NCBI RefSeq assembly: GCF_014642075.1
Contig: NZ_BMIK01000005.1
Location: forward strand, 186,001 to 250,000
DNA length: 64,000 nucleotides
DNA from: Parapedobacter defluvii
GTDB taxonomy: Bacteria; Bacteroidota; Bacteroidia; Sphingobacteriales; Sphingobacteriaceae
Reading direction: 5' to 3'
Below are positions 10,019 through 19,736 of the stretch, one piece after another. Position 1 is the stretch's first letter; every line of letters begins with the position of its first letter. The position numbers were made by a program, and so were the translations under genes. The notes beneath the pieces are model-generated. The model searched no databases. It was not told where the DNA came from and saw only the letters and a program-made list of their open reading frames with translations.

Positions 10019-11020
10019 TTAGGGTACGTTCAGTTCTCGGAGCTGTTGCCGGATGTATTTCCCGGCGGGGGTAAGGTGATCTGGCGTCCACTTGCCTACA
10101 GTAGGGGCACCAGGAGCGAGTATTGCCGTGGTCTCCTCTTTATCTGTGATATTCCAGTTTGCCCAGCTTAATTGATGTTCTTCCATCCAGTTCATCCATT
10201 GTGCCGTTTTCGTTAGATCGAATTGACCGTTGCCGTTCGATTCACCGACACCCCACTCGGTGATAAACAGGGGAAGGCCCTTGGCCATCGCTGTCTCAGC
10301 TTTCCTCCGCAGGTTGTCCTGATGATAAGGGTCGCTGGCATAGAAGTGGAATGAATAAGCAATGTTATCATAACCAATGATGGGATCGTTAGCAGCAATA
10401 TCTACATCTTGGTCCCAGTGGGGGCTTCCAACAATGATTAAATTTTCGGTATCGTATTTCCGGATTTCTTGGATAAGGGCAATGGAATAATCCTTGATAG
10501 TTGGCCATGATTGTCGTTCGGGCTCATTCCATATTTCGTAAATGATGTTCGGTGTGCCTGCATAACGGCGTGCCATATGCGTAAAAAAGACTTTTGCCTG
10601 TTCGATATTTTTATCGGCATTGTGGTCGTGCCAGTCGATGATTACATAAATTCCCCGTTTTATGGCCCGGTCCGCGATCCGCTGGATGAGTGCGGCCTGC
10701 TCTTCGGGATGTTGCAGGTATCCGCCGTCTGGTTCAATGGCCATGGATAGCCTGACGAGCGAAACCTGAAAATCATCTACCAACCAGTCGACCACCTCTC
10801 GGGTATAATACTTTTTGCCACCCCAGATGCTCCAGGAGAAACTCATACCACGGAGCTGCGGCGATATGCCATGCTGATTTACGATATGGTTTCCCGAAAT
10901 TTTCAGGTATCCATGCTGCTCACTGGGTGTAGATGCTTTTTCTGTTGTGGCTTTTTGTTCTTTAAACAAGGTGCAGCCCAGTAAGGAAAGGGTGTAAAAC
11001 GCGATAATTATTTTTTTCAT
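10019..11020 (-). CDS. Glycoside hydrolase family 5 lipoprotein (endoglucanase/endomannanase)
   Basis: A 333-residue lipoprotein with signal peptide and lipobox ending at Cys16 (SLLGC). The GH5 (beta/alpha)8 domain runs from about residue 38 to the end. Acid/base Glu166 lies in IWNEPE, and nucleophile Glu255 in FITEWG. YSFHFYASD also fits the family, and the pattern resembles subfamily 2 endoglucanases. It is the last gene of the SusC operon; its ATG overlaps the GH26 stop by four bases. In this mannan context it probably cleaves glucomannan or mannan at the cell surface. Cellulose-type activity is possible and cannot be excluded from sequence. Confidence 0.9.
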   Translation of the reverse strand: MKKIIIAFYTLSLLGCTLFKEQKATTEKASTPSEQHGYLKISGNHIVNQHGISPQLRGMSFSWSIWGGKKYYTREVVDWLVDDFQVSLVRLSMAIEPDGGYLQHPEEQAALIQRIADRAIKRGIYVIIDWHDHNADKNIEQAKVFFTHMARRYAGTPNIIYEIWNEPERQSWPTIKDYSIALIQEIRKYDTENLIIVGSPHWDQDVDIAANDPIIGYDNIAYSFHFYASDPYHQDNLRRKAETAMAKGLPLFITEWGVGESNGNGQFDLTKTAQWMNWMEEHQLSWANWNITDKEETTAILAPGAPTVGKWTPDHLTPAGKYIRQQLRELNVP

Positions 11021-12234
11021 GGCAATTTATACATAGCGGGTGTTTCATCACCGAACAGGACATATGAGTCTGCCTTGAATGCCCTGAAATCTGCGGCCGC
11101 CGGATGGTTTTGATAAGGCGTCCAAAAGGCGTCTTTCCGGTTGGCCCACGCAAGTGCATAGGCAAGTTTTACAGGTCGCAGTCGAAGTGCTTTGAGCAAC
11201 ACCGTTGTGTACCAATCGGCTTGGGTAAGATTTGATAGCCCCGTTTCGGTGAGTGCAGCCACTTTACGATGTTGTTCGGCAAAGTCTGAAACAATTTTCA
11301 TTTTTTGGGCTGCTGCTGCAAGGGTAGCCGCCGATTGCAGATCACCGTAGTTGTCCATACCTACCAGATCTACATAGTCATCACCGGGATAACGCTCAAC
11401 GTATTGTGATTCAGTGTTGAAATTTCTGTCGGGTGACCAGGCGTATAAAAAATTCCGTACATCGAGTTCGTCGCGCAGGTATTCCACGGTAAAGCGGTAA
11501 AGTGCCTTATATTCTTCCGCTGTGCAATGGGCCCGGCCCCACCAGAACCAATCGCCATCAAACTCATGGAAAGGCCTGAAGATTACGGGTACCGGTTTGC
11601 CGTCGGCACCGACCAGTGACCGGGCGTATTCCGCAATGGTTTCGAGTGAGGTTTTATAAACTTCATGGTGGTCTCCTCCTGGCAGGATCCGGCTGACTGC
11701 CTTTACCGGTGATTCACTCCAATAGAAGCTTTCTTTTGACACCGGGTTGGCGTAGTGCCAACAGTAGGTATTGACACCGCCGCGGTCGTAAGCTTCGATA
11801 GTAAGCTGGCGTGCGATCTGCTTTTCATAGGCAAACCAACTGTTTCCGGGATCAAAGAAACCGGAGATGTGATTGAAATCATGGCCATATACTGCGGGAT
11901 ACCCACCTGTAACAGTCTGTACATCCGATTTTTCAGTGGATACGATTGGTAGATGCGCTTCGTTGGCCCATTCGGTGTTGGGGTTATCCAAGCCACGCTT
12001 GGTGGCGTCTTGATGGCCGAAGAGAATGTGTTCTTCGGCCATTGTTCTGAGGTTGTAGAATAGCGCGGCAGTTTCATCGGTCGCATTTTTATCGACCAAC
12101 TGTTCCCGGATTTCTGTCAAGGTAGGGGTTACGACCTCCGGATCAGGCTCTGAATCATCCGCCTTGCTCGGCTTTCCACAAGCAACCCACACTGTGAATG
12201 CGAGAACTGTCAACCACGGAGCTAACTTCTTCAT
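11017..12234 (-). CDS. Glycoside hydrolase family 26 beta-mannanase, lipoprotein
   Basis: A GH26 enzyme of 405 residues from the chosen ATG at 12234. That start gives a proper lipoprotein signal (MKKLAPWLTVLAFTVWVACG, Cys19) and leaves 14 bases after the preceding gene; an upstream ATG at 12291 would overlap that gene and spoil the signal. The catalytic acid/base is Glu224 (FRPFHEFDG) and the nucleophile Glu330 (ALTETG). The WFWWGR aromatic stretch that shapes the mannose subsites is present. It likely cuts beta-1,4-mannan at the cell surface and feeds the SusC/SusD pair. It lies between a glycan-binding lipoprotein and the GH5 gene in the same operon. Confidence 0.93.
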   Translation of the reverse strand: MKKLAPWLTVLAFTVWVACGKPSKADDSEPDPEVVTPTLTEIREQLVDKNATDETAALFYNLRTMAEEHILFGHQDATKRGLDNPNTEWANEAHLPIVSTEKSDVQTVTGGYPAVYGHDFNHISGFFDPGNSWFAYEKQIARQLTIEAYDRGGVNTYCWHYANPVSKESFYWSESPVKAVSRILPGGDHHEVYKTSLETIAEYARSLVGADGKPVPVIFRPFHEFDGDWFWWGRAHCTAEEYKALYRFTVEYLRDELDVRNFLYAWSPDRNFNTESQYVERYPGDDYVDLVGMDNYGDLQSAATLAAAAQKMKIVSDFAEQHRKVAALTETGLSNLTQADWYTTVLLKALRLRPVKLAYALAWANRKDAFWTPYQNHPAAADFRAFKADSYVLFGDETPAMYKLP

Positions 12235-12248
12235 ATGCACAAAATCCG

Positions 12249-13529
12249 TTAGCGCAGTCCTACATGATCGATGAAAACTGAGCCGGACCAACCTGTCTCC
12301 TGCATGGTGATTTCGGTAATCGTTGCGGGATCGCCTAACTCGGACATGGATAGCTTATACTCAACCCATTTACCGGCTTCGAGGGTAATGACATTGGTGG
12401 TACCGCCGTTGACGCTGACATTGATTTTTTGGCCGTCGGTTTCCGGAGTCGCGTAGATTGCAAACGATAATTCCGTGTACCCGGCGGCATTCACGCTGAA
12501 ATTGGCAAACTTGAGGGCACCCCAAGAGCCCTGGTAACTCACTTTGATGGCTGCATCTCCGTCCCTTACGTTTTCTGTATTGTTTAGATCTACTGTACTT
12601 CCCCAACCCCAGTTCTGTGCGTTGTTTTCCAGCTTATCGACAAACAATGGAAATGCCAGCGGATCTAAGGGCGCAGGGTCGCCAACGAACGAAAGGATGT
12701 CTGTACTGGAAATGGTAATACCTGAGAACGTCACAATGTCCACCGTACCGCGTGTCGCTTCTTCAGGTACGGTGAGTGTCAATTGCTGTTCGGATTGGTT
12801 GCTAAAGTCCGTGATAGGTTCAGCTACGCCCTTGAGCCATACTTGGTTAACTAAGTCGAGATCCGTACCGTTTATGGTCAGCGTTTTGCCCCGTTCAATA
12901 GGGTTTGGCGACAACCCCGTCAATGCGGGAAGTGTGACGGCTAGTTCAGTCTCGCTTTCCAGTTCAATAGGTTCGGTACCCCCACAGGAGAAGATCAGGA
13001 GGCCGGTTTGTGCCTCCAACGGTACGCGGACGACCAATTCTGTGCGAGATTGGCTTTCGAATGTTGTTACAACCGCACCGCCTTCAAATGTCACCGCTGA
13101 TATCCAATTGAGGTATTCACCTTGGATGGAAACGGTTTCACCGGGCTTGACAGTTTCGGTCATCGATGTAATTTCGACCGGAACATTGAGATTTAGGGGT
13201 GATTTTGAAACAATATCGCCCGCTGGGGTCTTAAGCGTAACCGGGCCATGTTCGGCTTCGATGGGAACGGTGATGATGATCTGCTCGGATGTATGCTCGA
13301 TGAAAGCATTGCTCGGTATGCTCGCCCCAACGAGATCAATGGCCGTTACCTTGTCGAGGTTATTGCCGATGAATCGGATCTGTTCGCCATGGGAGACACC
13401 TGACGGTCCGAAACTGAGCAATTCCACCGCAGTGGAAAGCGGTTCTTTTTTCTCGCATGATAATGTTGTTAGCAAGACAATACCCACCAACAAAGCGGAT
13501 ACCTGCCTGATATGTATGTTAAGTTTCAT
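12249..13529 (-). CDS. IPT/TIG-repeat surface lipoprotein, probable glycan-binding protein
   Basis: A 426-residue lipoprotein with lipobox Cys25 (LTTLSC). It has three tandem IPT/TIG immunoglobulin-like repeats (about 33-115, 116-195 and 196-280), each with the PGETVSIQGEYLNWI-like pattern, followed by a beta-rich C-terminal domain (about 285-426). That last domain (NAQNWGWGSTVDLNN, LSFAIYATPETDGQ, VFIDHVGL) looks like a jelly-roll carbohydrate-binding module. The likely role is to hold polysaccharide at the cell surface for the neighbouring GH26 and GH5 enzymes. Function is inferred from domain order and operon position; no catalytic residues are seen. Confidence 0.82.
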   Translation of the reverse strand: MKLNIHIRQVSALLVGIVLLTTLSCEKKEPLSTAVELLSFGPSGVSHGEQIRFIGNNLDKVTAIDLVGASIPSNAFIEHTSEQIIITVPIEAEHGPVTLKTPAGDIVSKSPLNLNVPVEITSMTETVKPGETVSIQGEYLNWISAVTFEGGAVVTTFESQSRTELVVRVPLEAQTGLLIFSCGGTEPIELESETELAVTLPALTGLSPNPIERGKTLTINGTDLDLVNQVWLKGVAEPITDFSNQSEQQLTLTVPEEATRGTVDIVTFSGITISSTDILSFVGDPAPLDPLAFPLFVDKLENNAQNWGWGSTVDLNNTENVRDGDAAIKVSYQGSWGALKFANFSVNAAGYTELSFAIYATPETDGQKINVSVNGGTTNVITLEAGKWVEYKLSMSELGDPATITEITMQETGWSGSVFIDHVGLR

Positions 13530-13548
13530 TGTCGTTGTGTTTTAGGCA

Positions 13549-14709
13549 TCATTCAGTTTTGCTTTCGTCTATTTTCGGGACCACCCTAAAGTTATCGAAG
13601 GCGATATCACAATCCCAATCTCCTGGACCATGTATAAGCACCCTGGTCCAGTATCCGTTGGGATTGACGACCGGAGTGACACCCAACTCTTTGTAACTTT
13701 GGATAATGGTCTCAAATGGAATAACGACCGTCTGCCATTGTCCGCCGGTATCGAAAGGTGGCGCCCACTGATAGGCATCGTTCACTTCGCTTTGGAGACC
13801 GAAGTTGAATTTGATCATGTTATTATTGTAGGGTTTCAGCGTGTTAACCTCGAATTTAAGGTCGTATTTTTCCGGTTTGAGGATAGCCTCATCGGGCAGC
13901 TTCTTGCTGATATCGCCCATGGCATCGGCTGCTCCTCCGGCTACCTCCGTCCAGGCCCAAGCGCCTATGGAGCGGGTTACACGGATGTAATTGCCGTTGA
14001 TGGCCGGGGGATCACCTGCCCCTGGGTTACTGACTACGAACGAAGCGTTCCACCATCCCGTAAACGGATCGCTGCTAAGGATGATGTTCCGGTTATCCCG
14101 GTACCAGAAATCGGAAGGGGTTTCGCCAAAATTGCTTTTGATGGTAATCGGTCCCGATTGTGCATCTGCGGGAATCCTGACGCGGATAATGTCATCTTCC
14201 ACAGCTATCACCTCCCCGGTGCCGCCACCTGTGAAGGTAACGGTAAGGGGCTCGTAAAAGTAATTACCCCGGATGGTGGCTACTTCCCCCGCCAGCGTGT
14301 ACTCATTATCCATGGAAAGAATCAGCGGTTCACTGATTTGTACTTCAAAATCATGCTCAAGGATATGTCCGTTTGCAAAGATGATCCGCAGTTTATTGGT
14401 GATTTCCGAGGGTACCTGACTCGGAATAGTCACCAAGATGGTGTTGTTGGTCACATAGGTGGCGGTGAGTACCGCCTGCTGGTCGTTGAACCAGACCTCC
14501 CGGGCACCTCCTAAGTTTTCCCCCACGATAGCGATGAGGTTACTTTGATAGCCGCCTACCAAGAGCGAGTCGGCGGAGTCGGGATCGGTAACACGGATGT
14601 AACGGATCTGCGGCTCACCGCCGGTGCTTTCTTTCGAACATGAGCTATAACTGCCTGCGGTTAACAGGGCTACGGCTAGGTATATTATCGATTTATACAA
14701 TGGTTTCAT
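13549..14709 (-). CDS. Surface glycan-binding lipoprotein (SGBP-B-like)
   Basis: A 386-residue lipoprotein with lipobox Cys24 (SYSSC). Two or more IPT/TIG-like beta domains occupy about residues 35-205. A C-terminal domain (about 207-386) contains SDPFTGWWNASFV and GNYIRVTRSIGAWAWTEVAGG, rich in surface Trp and typical of the SGBP_B glycan-binding domain that follows SusD in many utilisation loci. It sits immediately after susD by 21 bases, the canonical position. It likely binds mannan or glucomannan on the outer surface. It is distinct in sequence from the IPT protein that follows it. Confidence 0.86.
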   Translation of the reverse strand: MKPLYKSIIYLAVALLTAGSYSSCSKESTGGEPQIRYIRVTDPDSADSLLVGGYQSNLIAIVGENLGGAREVWFNDQQAVLTATYVTNNTILVTIPSQVPSEITNKLRIIFANGHILEHDFEVQISEPLILSMDNEYTLAGEVATIRGNYFYEPLTVTFTGGGTGEVIAVEDDIIRVRIPADAQSGPITIKSNFGETPSDFWYRDNRNIILSSDPFTGWWNASFVVSNPGAGDPPAINGNYIRVTRSIGAWAWTEVAGGAADAMGDISKKLPDEAILKPEKYDLKFEVNTLKPYNNNMIKFNFGLQSEVNDAYQWAPPFDTGGQWQTVVIPFETIIQSYKELGVTPVVNPNGYWTRVLIHGPGDWDCDIAFDNFRVVPKIDESKTE

Positions 14710-14730
14710 CTCATTTTTGTACTAAGTGGA

Positions 14731-16422
14731 CTATTTATTGAAATAATCAACCGGAGGTTTACGCAAGTTGGGGGCTTGATTCAACTCTGCTGTCGGAATC
14801 GGTAGCAGGAAGTTACCGCTGTTCGCGTTTATATTCCTTGTACCGGGATCTACCCAAGGCGTTTTTATAAATTTCCATGACGTTGGGTTAGGAAACTGGT
14901 CGGGCTCCGTAAAGAATCGTTCACGGTCCTGTGCATTCAGGATATCGTAGGCCTTTTGCGGGTTGTGGTAATGCAGGCTGACGAGGTCATACCAGGCCAT
15001 GCCCTCCATGGAAAATTCGATAAAGCGTTCTTTCAAGATGGCATCCAGGGTCAGCGGCTCTTCACGCGGTGGCAATCCTGCCCGGGTATGTACTTTATTG
15101 AAGTACTCCATCGCCGTTTCATCGGTTGTAGAGGTGCCATTGCCTAATACCGCTTCGGCGTAGATCAGGTAAATTTCAGCCAGCCGTTGCATATACGTAT
15201 CGTGGCCATAGTTCTGCGATGCGGCTTGCCCACCTACGTCTTCGGCTTTTCCGGTAACGTATTTTTTGATGGAGAGAAAATTCACATCCGTACCACTGAA
15301 GGGGAAAACCAGCTCTTGCTTGCCACCCGGAATGGATTGCGTGATTTCCGAATAATGTGCGCCGGGAAGCATGAATGTCGCTTTCAACCGCTGATCGAGT
15401 GTCCTCCCTGCCAAACCTGTTTCCGTAGGTACAATGCCGTCATACAGCGATATCATCCACCAGGTCGCTCCTTTATCGCCACCCCATCCATCGCCGTTTG
15501 CGATATCGCCGCTATAGGCCAGGTAAGCGGGAGTCGAATTCTGTACTCCCCAAGCGCCGGGGGCAAACGTCCACTGCAGGGAGAATAGTGATTCGGCGTT
15601 GTTATCGTAGGGATAAAGAAACAGTTCGGCATAGTTGGTAAGCAAGGATGCTCCGCTCATCCGGATTACCCGGTCAGCATAGTATTTTGCGCTATCGAGG
15701 AATGTCTGATCCCGGCTACCGGAGCCGCCGGATACCACCCCTGCCCGCGTGAGATAAAAGCGTGCCAGCATACCTTCTGCCGACCATTTGGAAAGTCGTC
15801 CCGGACGGAGAGGGGTTTCAGGCAGGTCTTCGGCAGCGGCGCGCATTTCATTGGTGATGTACCGCCACACGCTTTCCGGCGTGTTGCGTTGGATGGTGGT
15901 GTCTGCCAGAAGCGTGAGGTTGTTTTCGATGATTGGCACAGCACCCCAATTCATGACGAGAAAGCGGTAGGCCAGCGCCCGCATAAATCGTGCTTCCGCA
16001 ATTGCCATCCGCTTGATATCGGGGGAGACACCGTCTCCTGCATATTTCTGGATGTTCTGTATGGCCAGATTGGCCTGCCCCACGACAATGAAGAACGAGC
16101 GCCAGGCGGTGCCGTTTTCCGGAGTATCCCCGGTAGTATTGAAGAGTACATTGCCCCGATCGTTATAGGCGGAATAGGCTGTTCCTGCACGGAAATCACC
16201 CAAGTTATACGAAGCCTTATCGTTGTAATCAAACCAGACTTGGCTGTACAGTAGCGCGGTAGCGGCCAATACTTGATCGTCGGTTTTATAAAAGCTGGCG
16301 TCAACGATGGAATCCGTCGGCGGCTTTTCCAGGAAGCTTTTATTGCAGCTTAGAAGAGTTACAAAGGAAGTCAATAGGAGTGCCTTTGCAAAAGTATATC
16401 TTGTCTGTGTCATGGTTGTCAT
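14731..16422 (-). CDS. SusD/RagB family nutrient-binding outer membrane lipoprotein
   Basis: A 563-residue lipoprotein with Cys26 (VTLLSCNKSFLEKPP), the usual SusD beginning. TPR-like helices fill the first half, with ATALLYSQVWFDYND and IAEARFMRALAYRFLVMNWG. The C-terminal region carries LKERFIEFSMEGMAWYDLVSL, the hallmark SusD/RagB end. SusD forms the lid of the SusC channel and binds oligosaccharides. It starts three bases after the SusC stop, so the pair is translated together. Substrate (beta-mannan oligosaccharides) is inferred from the neighbouring GH26, GH5 and GH130 genes. Confidence 0.95.
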   Translation of the reverse strand: MTTMTQTRYTFAKALLLTSFVTLLSCNKSFLEKPPTDSIVDASFYKTDDQVLAATALLYSQVWFDYNDKASYNLGDFRAGTAYSAYNDRGNVLFNTTGDTPENGTAWRSFFIVVGQANLAIQNIQKYAGDGVSPDIKRMAIAEARFMRALAYRFLVMNWGAVPIIENNLTLLADTTIQRNTPESVWRYITNEMRAAAEDLPETPLRPGRLSKWSAEGMLARFYLTRAGVVSGGSGSRDQTFLDSAKYYADRVIRMSGASLLTNYAELFLYPYDNNAESLFSLQWTFAPGAWGVQNSTPAYLAYSGDIANGDGWGGDKGATWWMISLYDGIVPTETGLAGRTLDQRLKATFMLPGAHYSEITQSIPGGKQELVFPFSGTDVNFLSIKKYVTGKAEDVGGQAASQNYGHDTYMQRLAEIYLIYAEAVLGNGTSTTDETAMEYFNKVHTRAGLPPREEPLTLDAILKERFIEFSMEGMAWYDLVSLHYHNPQKAYDILNAQDRERFFTEPDQFPNPTSWKFIKTPWVDPGTRNINANSGNFLLPIPTAELNQAPNLRKPPVDYFNK

Positions 16423-16425
16423 CGA

Positions 16426-19400
16426 TTAAAAACTCATACCCAAACTGAATGTATAAATTGGAGTCAACGGATAACGACCGAAGTCGAGGCCGATGGCTTG
16501 GTTTTGATTGCTGGCATCACGACCGATATAAGCCCCTACTTCGGGATCAAATCCGGTATATTTCGTGAATGTTGCCACATTTTGTGCACTGAAGGCCACC
16601 CGCGCGCTTTGCAAGACTTTCAGTCGCGCAAGCAGGGAAGAAGGAAGATTATACCCCAGCGCAATGTTTTTGATGCGCAGGTAGGAACCATCTTCTACCC
16701 ACTTGTTGGTGTGGCGGTCGTAGTTTCCATTGGGACCATGCGAGATGCGCGCAACATCGGTACCTGGGTTTTCCAGTCGTACCTCGCCGTTCTCGCCTAC
16801 GATCGGACGTGCATAATCCATGGCACGGATCATCAGGTTGCGGCTCAGGTTGATGTTGTTGGGATTGGAATTAACCTTTGCCATGTAATTGTACACATCG
16901 TTGCCGTAAGCTCCCGTTAGCAAGATGCTGAGATCAAACCCCTTATATGAAAAAGAATTTGTGAAACCGAGGAAGAACTTCGGATAGGGATTTCCGATGA
17001 AGGTAAGGTCATTGACGTCGATGATGCCATCAGGTGAACCGTTAGGGCCACTGATGTCTTTATATTTTACGTCGCCCACCCATATGTTGCTTTCGTTGGT
17101 AGGCATACGGTCTCCGTTATTGTCAACTGGTACGGGACTGTTGTTGATTTCTTCAATCGATTGGAACAATCCCTCTTCGATATAACCCACGAACTGCCAG
17201 GGGGCCATGCCTACCACAGACTGCTGTGTCCAGTCCTGAAGCCACCAGGATGTCCGGTTGATCTGTGCCGCATCGGAGTAGAACTTCTTGATGGTTGTTT
17301 TAAATCCGGAAATGTTGAAGTTTGTCTGCCAGGTGAACTGTTCGTTCCGGATGTTGACCGTGTTTAGTGTGATTCCCCATCCCTTGTTTTCCAAAGCGCC
17401 GATGTTGACCTGAGGTGCAGCCACGGCTCCCACGCCGTTGGTACCCATGTACCACGGTAAGGGATTTTCCATCAACAGGTTGTCTGTCTGTTTGATGTAA
17501 TAGTCGGCCTCCAATTCGATGCGGTTTTTGAGCAGGCCGAAATTTATACCGAAGTTGTAGGTGAGTGTCTCTTCCCATTGCAGGCCAGGATTGTTATAGC
17601 GGCTGGGTAAGAATCCCGTTCCAGAAGGTGTTGCTCCGGGTCTCATGGGCGAATAGATGTATCCGCTGCCTCCCTGATTTCCAGTGGTACCTGTTTCGAA
17701 TCTCAACTTCAGTTCGCTGATGGCGGGAACATTAAAAAAATCTTCCTGTGTGACCCGCCATGCGGCGGATATTGATGGGAATATCCCCCATTTGTTCTCT
17801 TCGCCGAAGTTCACCGATCCGTCGGTACGGATGGTTCCTGATACGATGTAACGGTCGTCGTAATTGTAGTTGATCCGGCCGAGATAAGACTCCATGGCCC
17901 AGTCGCCAGAGCCACCTGTCGCCGATGCAGTGAGCGGGTCGCCCGCCTCTAAGTCTAGAATGTCATTTGTAAGAAATCCGGTCCGGCGACCGCCCAGGTT
18001 CTTCCAGTTGGAAGCTTGGGCCTCGTGTGTGGCCATCAGGTTAATGTGGTGCTTGCCAAGCTGTTTGTTGTACTCCAATAATTGATTCCAATTCCAATAG
18101 GTGTTTAGGTTTCCCCGGCTCTGGAGCGATGCCGTGGCATTTTCAGCCCATCCAATTTTGTATACGGGGATGTAGTAATCCGAATTGGCAAAGCCGAAGT
18201 TGGTATTGAACGAAGAACGGAATTCGAGGCCTTCAATGATTTTGATGCCCACATTGATGCCGCCGAGAAACTGCCTGCGGGTAAGATCGTTGGTGGTCAG
18301 GCTGGCAATAGCCAATGGGTTTACGGGCGCAAATTGGTTCGCTCCGTTGTTGTCATCGCCACCTCCCCATGATCCGTCTTGGTTTTTGACGGGAATCTGC
18401 GGCGTAAGCTGAAGGCCGTTTGAGATGATATTCTCCTGGCTGGTGGTGAGGCTCTCGTCGGTTTGGCTGAAACTTAGGTTGGCCCCCAAAGACAACCACT
18501 TTCTGGGCTTGGCGTCGATATTCAATCGGCTGCCATATCGTTCGAAACCTGAGCCAGGCGCTATACCTTCCTGATCCATATACTCGCCAGACAGGTAATA
18601 AGTGATCCGGTCGTTCCCCCCGCCCAGGCTCAGCTGATGCTTATGCATGGGGGCACTGCGGAAGAGCTCTTTCTGCCAATCGGTACCTTTTCCTAACAAC
18701 GAAGGATCCAGGAATTGCTGGGGAGTTTCACCACCTGCAATCTCGTGGTATTCGTTGACCATTTGAGCATATTGTCTGAGGTCCATGACCTCCATCCGTT
18801 TTGGACCGGTCTGAATGGTGTATTGGCCACTATAGTCGATTTTAGTCTGTCCGGCCTGGCCCCGCTTGGTGGTGATGAGCAGGACTCCATTCGTGGCCCG
18901 GGATCCGTAAATCGCTGTAGCGGAAGGCCCTTGGAGAACTTGGATGTCTTCGATATCGGCTGGATTGAGTCCGGCTAAGGGGTTGGATGAGCTCTGTTCG
19001 CCGAAGGATACCGCTTGACCGGCCATCTGCACGCCGTCAATTACGTAGAGGGGTTCATTCGTACCATTGATTGAATTGATACCTCGGATATTTACCGATA
19101 TTCCACCACCCGGTTGACCTGAATTTTGTGTGATATACACGCCGGCGGACCTACCTTGGATCGCTTGCTCAATCGTTGTGTTGACTGTCTTGCCGATGTC
19201 TTCTGCAGAAATCGTCGTTTGCGCACTGGTTAGGTTACCTCGTTTGCTGGTACCATATCCGATGATCACGACCTCGTCTAATGCAGAGGTGGCGGTTTGC
19301 AGGTAAACATCGACGACACTCCGGTTACCCACGGTTGTCTCCAACGTTTGCATGCCCAGATAAGAAAAGACGAGGACAGCATCGTCTGCGGATACCGATA

Positions 19401-19602
19401 TCCGGTAACTTCCATCGTTTGCCGTTGAGGTAGACTGGGGGAGGCCCTTCACGGTGACCGAGACACCCGAAAGCACCGCTCCCGATTCATCCATTACCCT
19501 TCCGCTTACCTGCCGTTGGGTGTTGGCTTGCCCAACTGCCAACTGAATAATGGCCAACGCCAAAAAAAGTAGTTCCGCTTTTTTTAATAAATGTGGAATC
19601 AT
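16426..19602 (-). CDS. SusC/RagA family TonB-linked outer membrane transporter
   Basis: A 1058-residue protein. It has a signal peptide (to about residue 25), a carboxypeptidase-like regulatory domain (about 30-115, GRVMDESGAVLSGVSVTVKG), the SusC signature around VVIIGYGTSKRGNLTSA, a plug domain (about 120-235, with YVIDGVQMAG and IQVLQGPSATAIYGSRATNG) and a 22-strand barrel ending in Phe (YTFSLGMSF). It imports oligosaccharides with energy from TonB, with SusD as the lid. It is the first gene of the operon SusC-SusD-SGBP-IPT protein-GH26-GH5, preceded by a promoter-like element. Confidence 0.96.
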   Translation of the reverse strand: MIPHLLKKAELLFLALAIIQLAVGQANTQRQVSGRVMDESGAVLSGVSVTVKGLPQSTSTANDGSYRISVSADDAVLVFSYLGMQTLETTVGNRSVVDVYLQTATSALDEVVIIGYGTSKRGNLTSAQTTISAEDIGKTVNTTIEQAIQGRSAGVYITQNSGQPGGGISVNIRGINSINGTNEPLYVIDGVQMAGQAVSFGEQSSSNPLAGLNPADIEDIQVLQGPSATAIYGSRATNGVLLITTKRGQAGQTKIDYSGQYTIQTGPKRMEVMDLRQYAQMVNEYHEIAGGETPQQFLDPSLLGKGTDWQKELFRSAPMHKHQLSLGGGNDRITYYLSGEYMDQEGIAPGSGFERYGSRLNIDAKPRKWLSLGANLSFSQTDESLTTSQENIISNGLQLTPQIPVKNQDGSWGGGDDNNGANQFAPVNPLAIASLTTNDLTRRQFLGGINVGIKIIEGLEFRSSFNTNFGFANSDYYIPVYKIGWAENATASLQSRGNLNTYWNWNQLLEYNKQLGKHHINLMATHEAQASNWKNLGGRRTGFLTNDILDLEAGDPLTASATGGSGDWAMESYLGRINYNYDDRYIVSGTIRTDGSVNFGEENKWGIFPSISAAWRVTQEDFFNVPAISELKLRFETGTTGNQGGSGYIYSPMRPGATPSGTGFLPSRYNNPGLQWEETLTYNFGINFGLLKNRIELEADYYIKQTDNLLMENPLPWYMGTNGVGAVAAPQVNIGALENKGWGITLNTVNIRNEQFTWQTNFNISGFKTTIKKFYSDAAQINRTSWWLQDWTQQSVVGMAPWQFVGYIEEGLFQSIEEINNSPVPVDNNGDRMPTNESNIWVGDVKYKDISGPNGSPDGIIDVNDLTFIGNPYPKFFLGFTNSFSYKGFDLSILLTGAYGNDVYNYMAKVNSNPNNINLSRNLMIRAMDYARPIVGENGEVRLENPGTDVARISHGPNGNYDRHTNKWVEDGSYLRIKNIALGYNLPSSLLARLKVLQSARVAFSAQNVATFTKYTGFDPEVGAYIGRDASNQNQAIGLDFGRYPLTPIYTFSLGMSF

Positions 19603-19631
19603 AAGGTTAAAAATTGGTTGTTAAACAGTCT

Positions 19632-19639
19632 CAAATGTA
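19632..19639 (-). promoter_or_regulatory. Putative -7 element (TACATTTG) for the SusC operon
   Basis: Read on the minus strand, the word is TACATTTG, a perfect TAnnTTTG match, 29 bases before the SusC start codon. The -33 region is AT-rich without an exact TTG. The 134-base gap holds no gene. Confidence 0.5.
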
Positions 19640-19736
19640 ACTTAATTTCTATTGAAGTATTAATACTATTTTTGCATATTATTATAAAAAAGACACCTGA
19701 TAGCTTTATCCTGTGACCATTAAGATATGTATTGTA

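Noticed and set aside
12544..13545. Long antisense open frame opposite the IPT lipoprotein gene
   Set aside because: Its Ser/Thr/Val-rich sequence is a mirror of the IPT gene codons; the minus-strand frame has a lipobox and clear domains.
13630..14514. Long antisense open frame opposite the SGBP gene
   Set aside because: No start region, domain or operon fit; the minus-strand protein explains the sequence fully.
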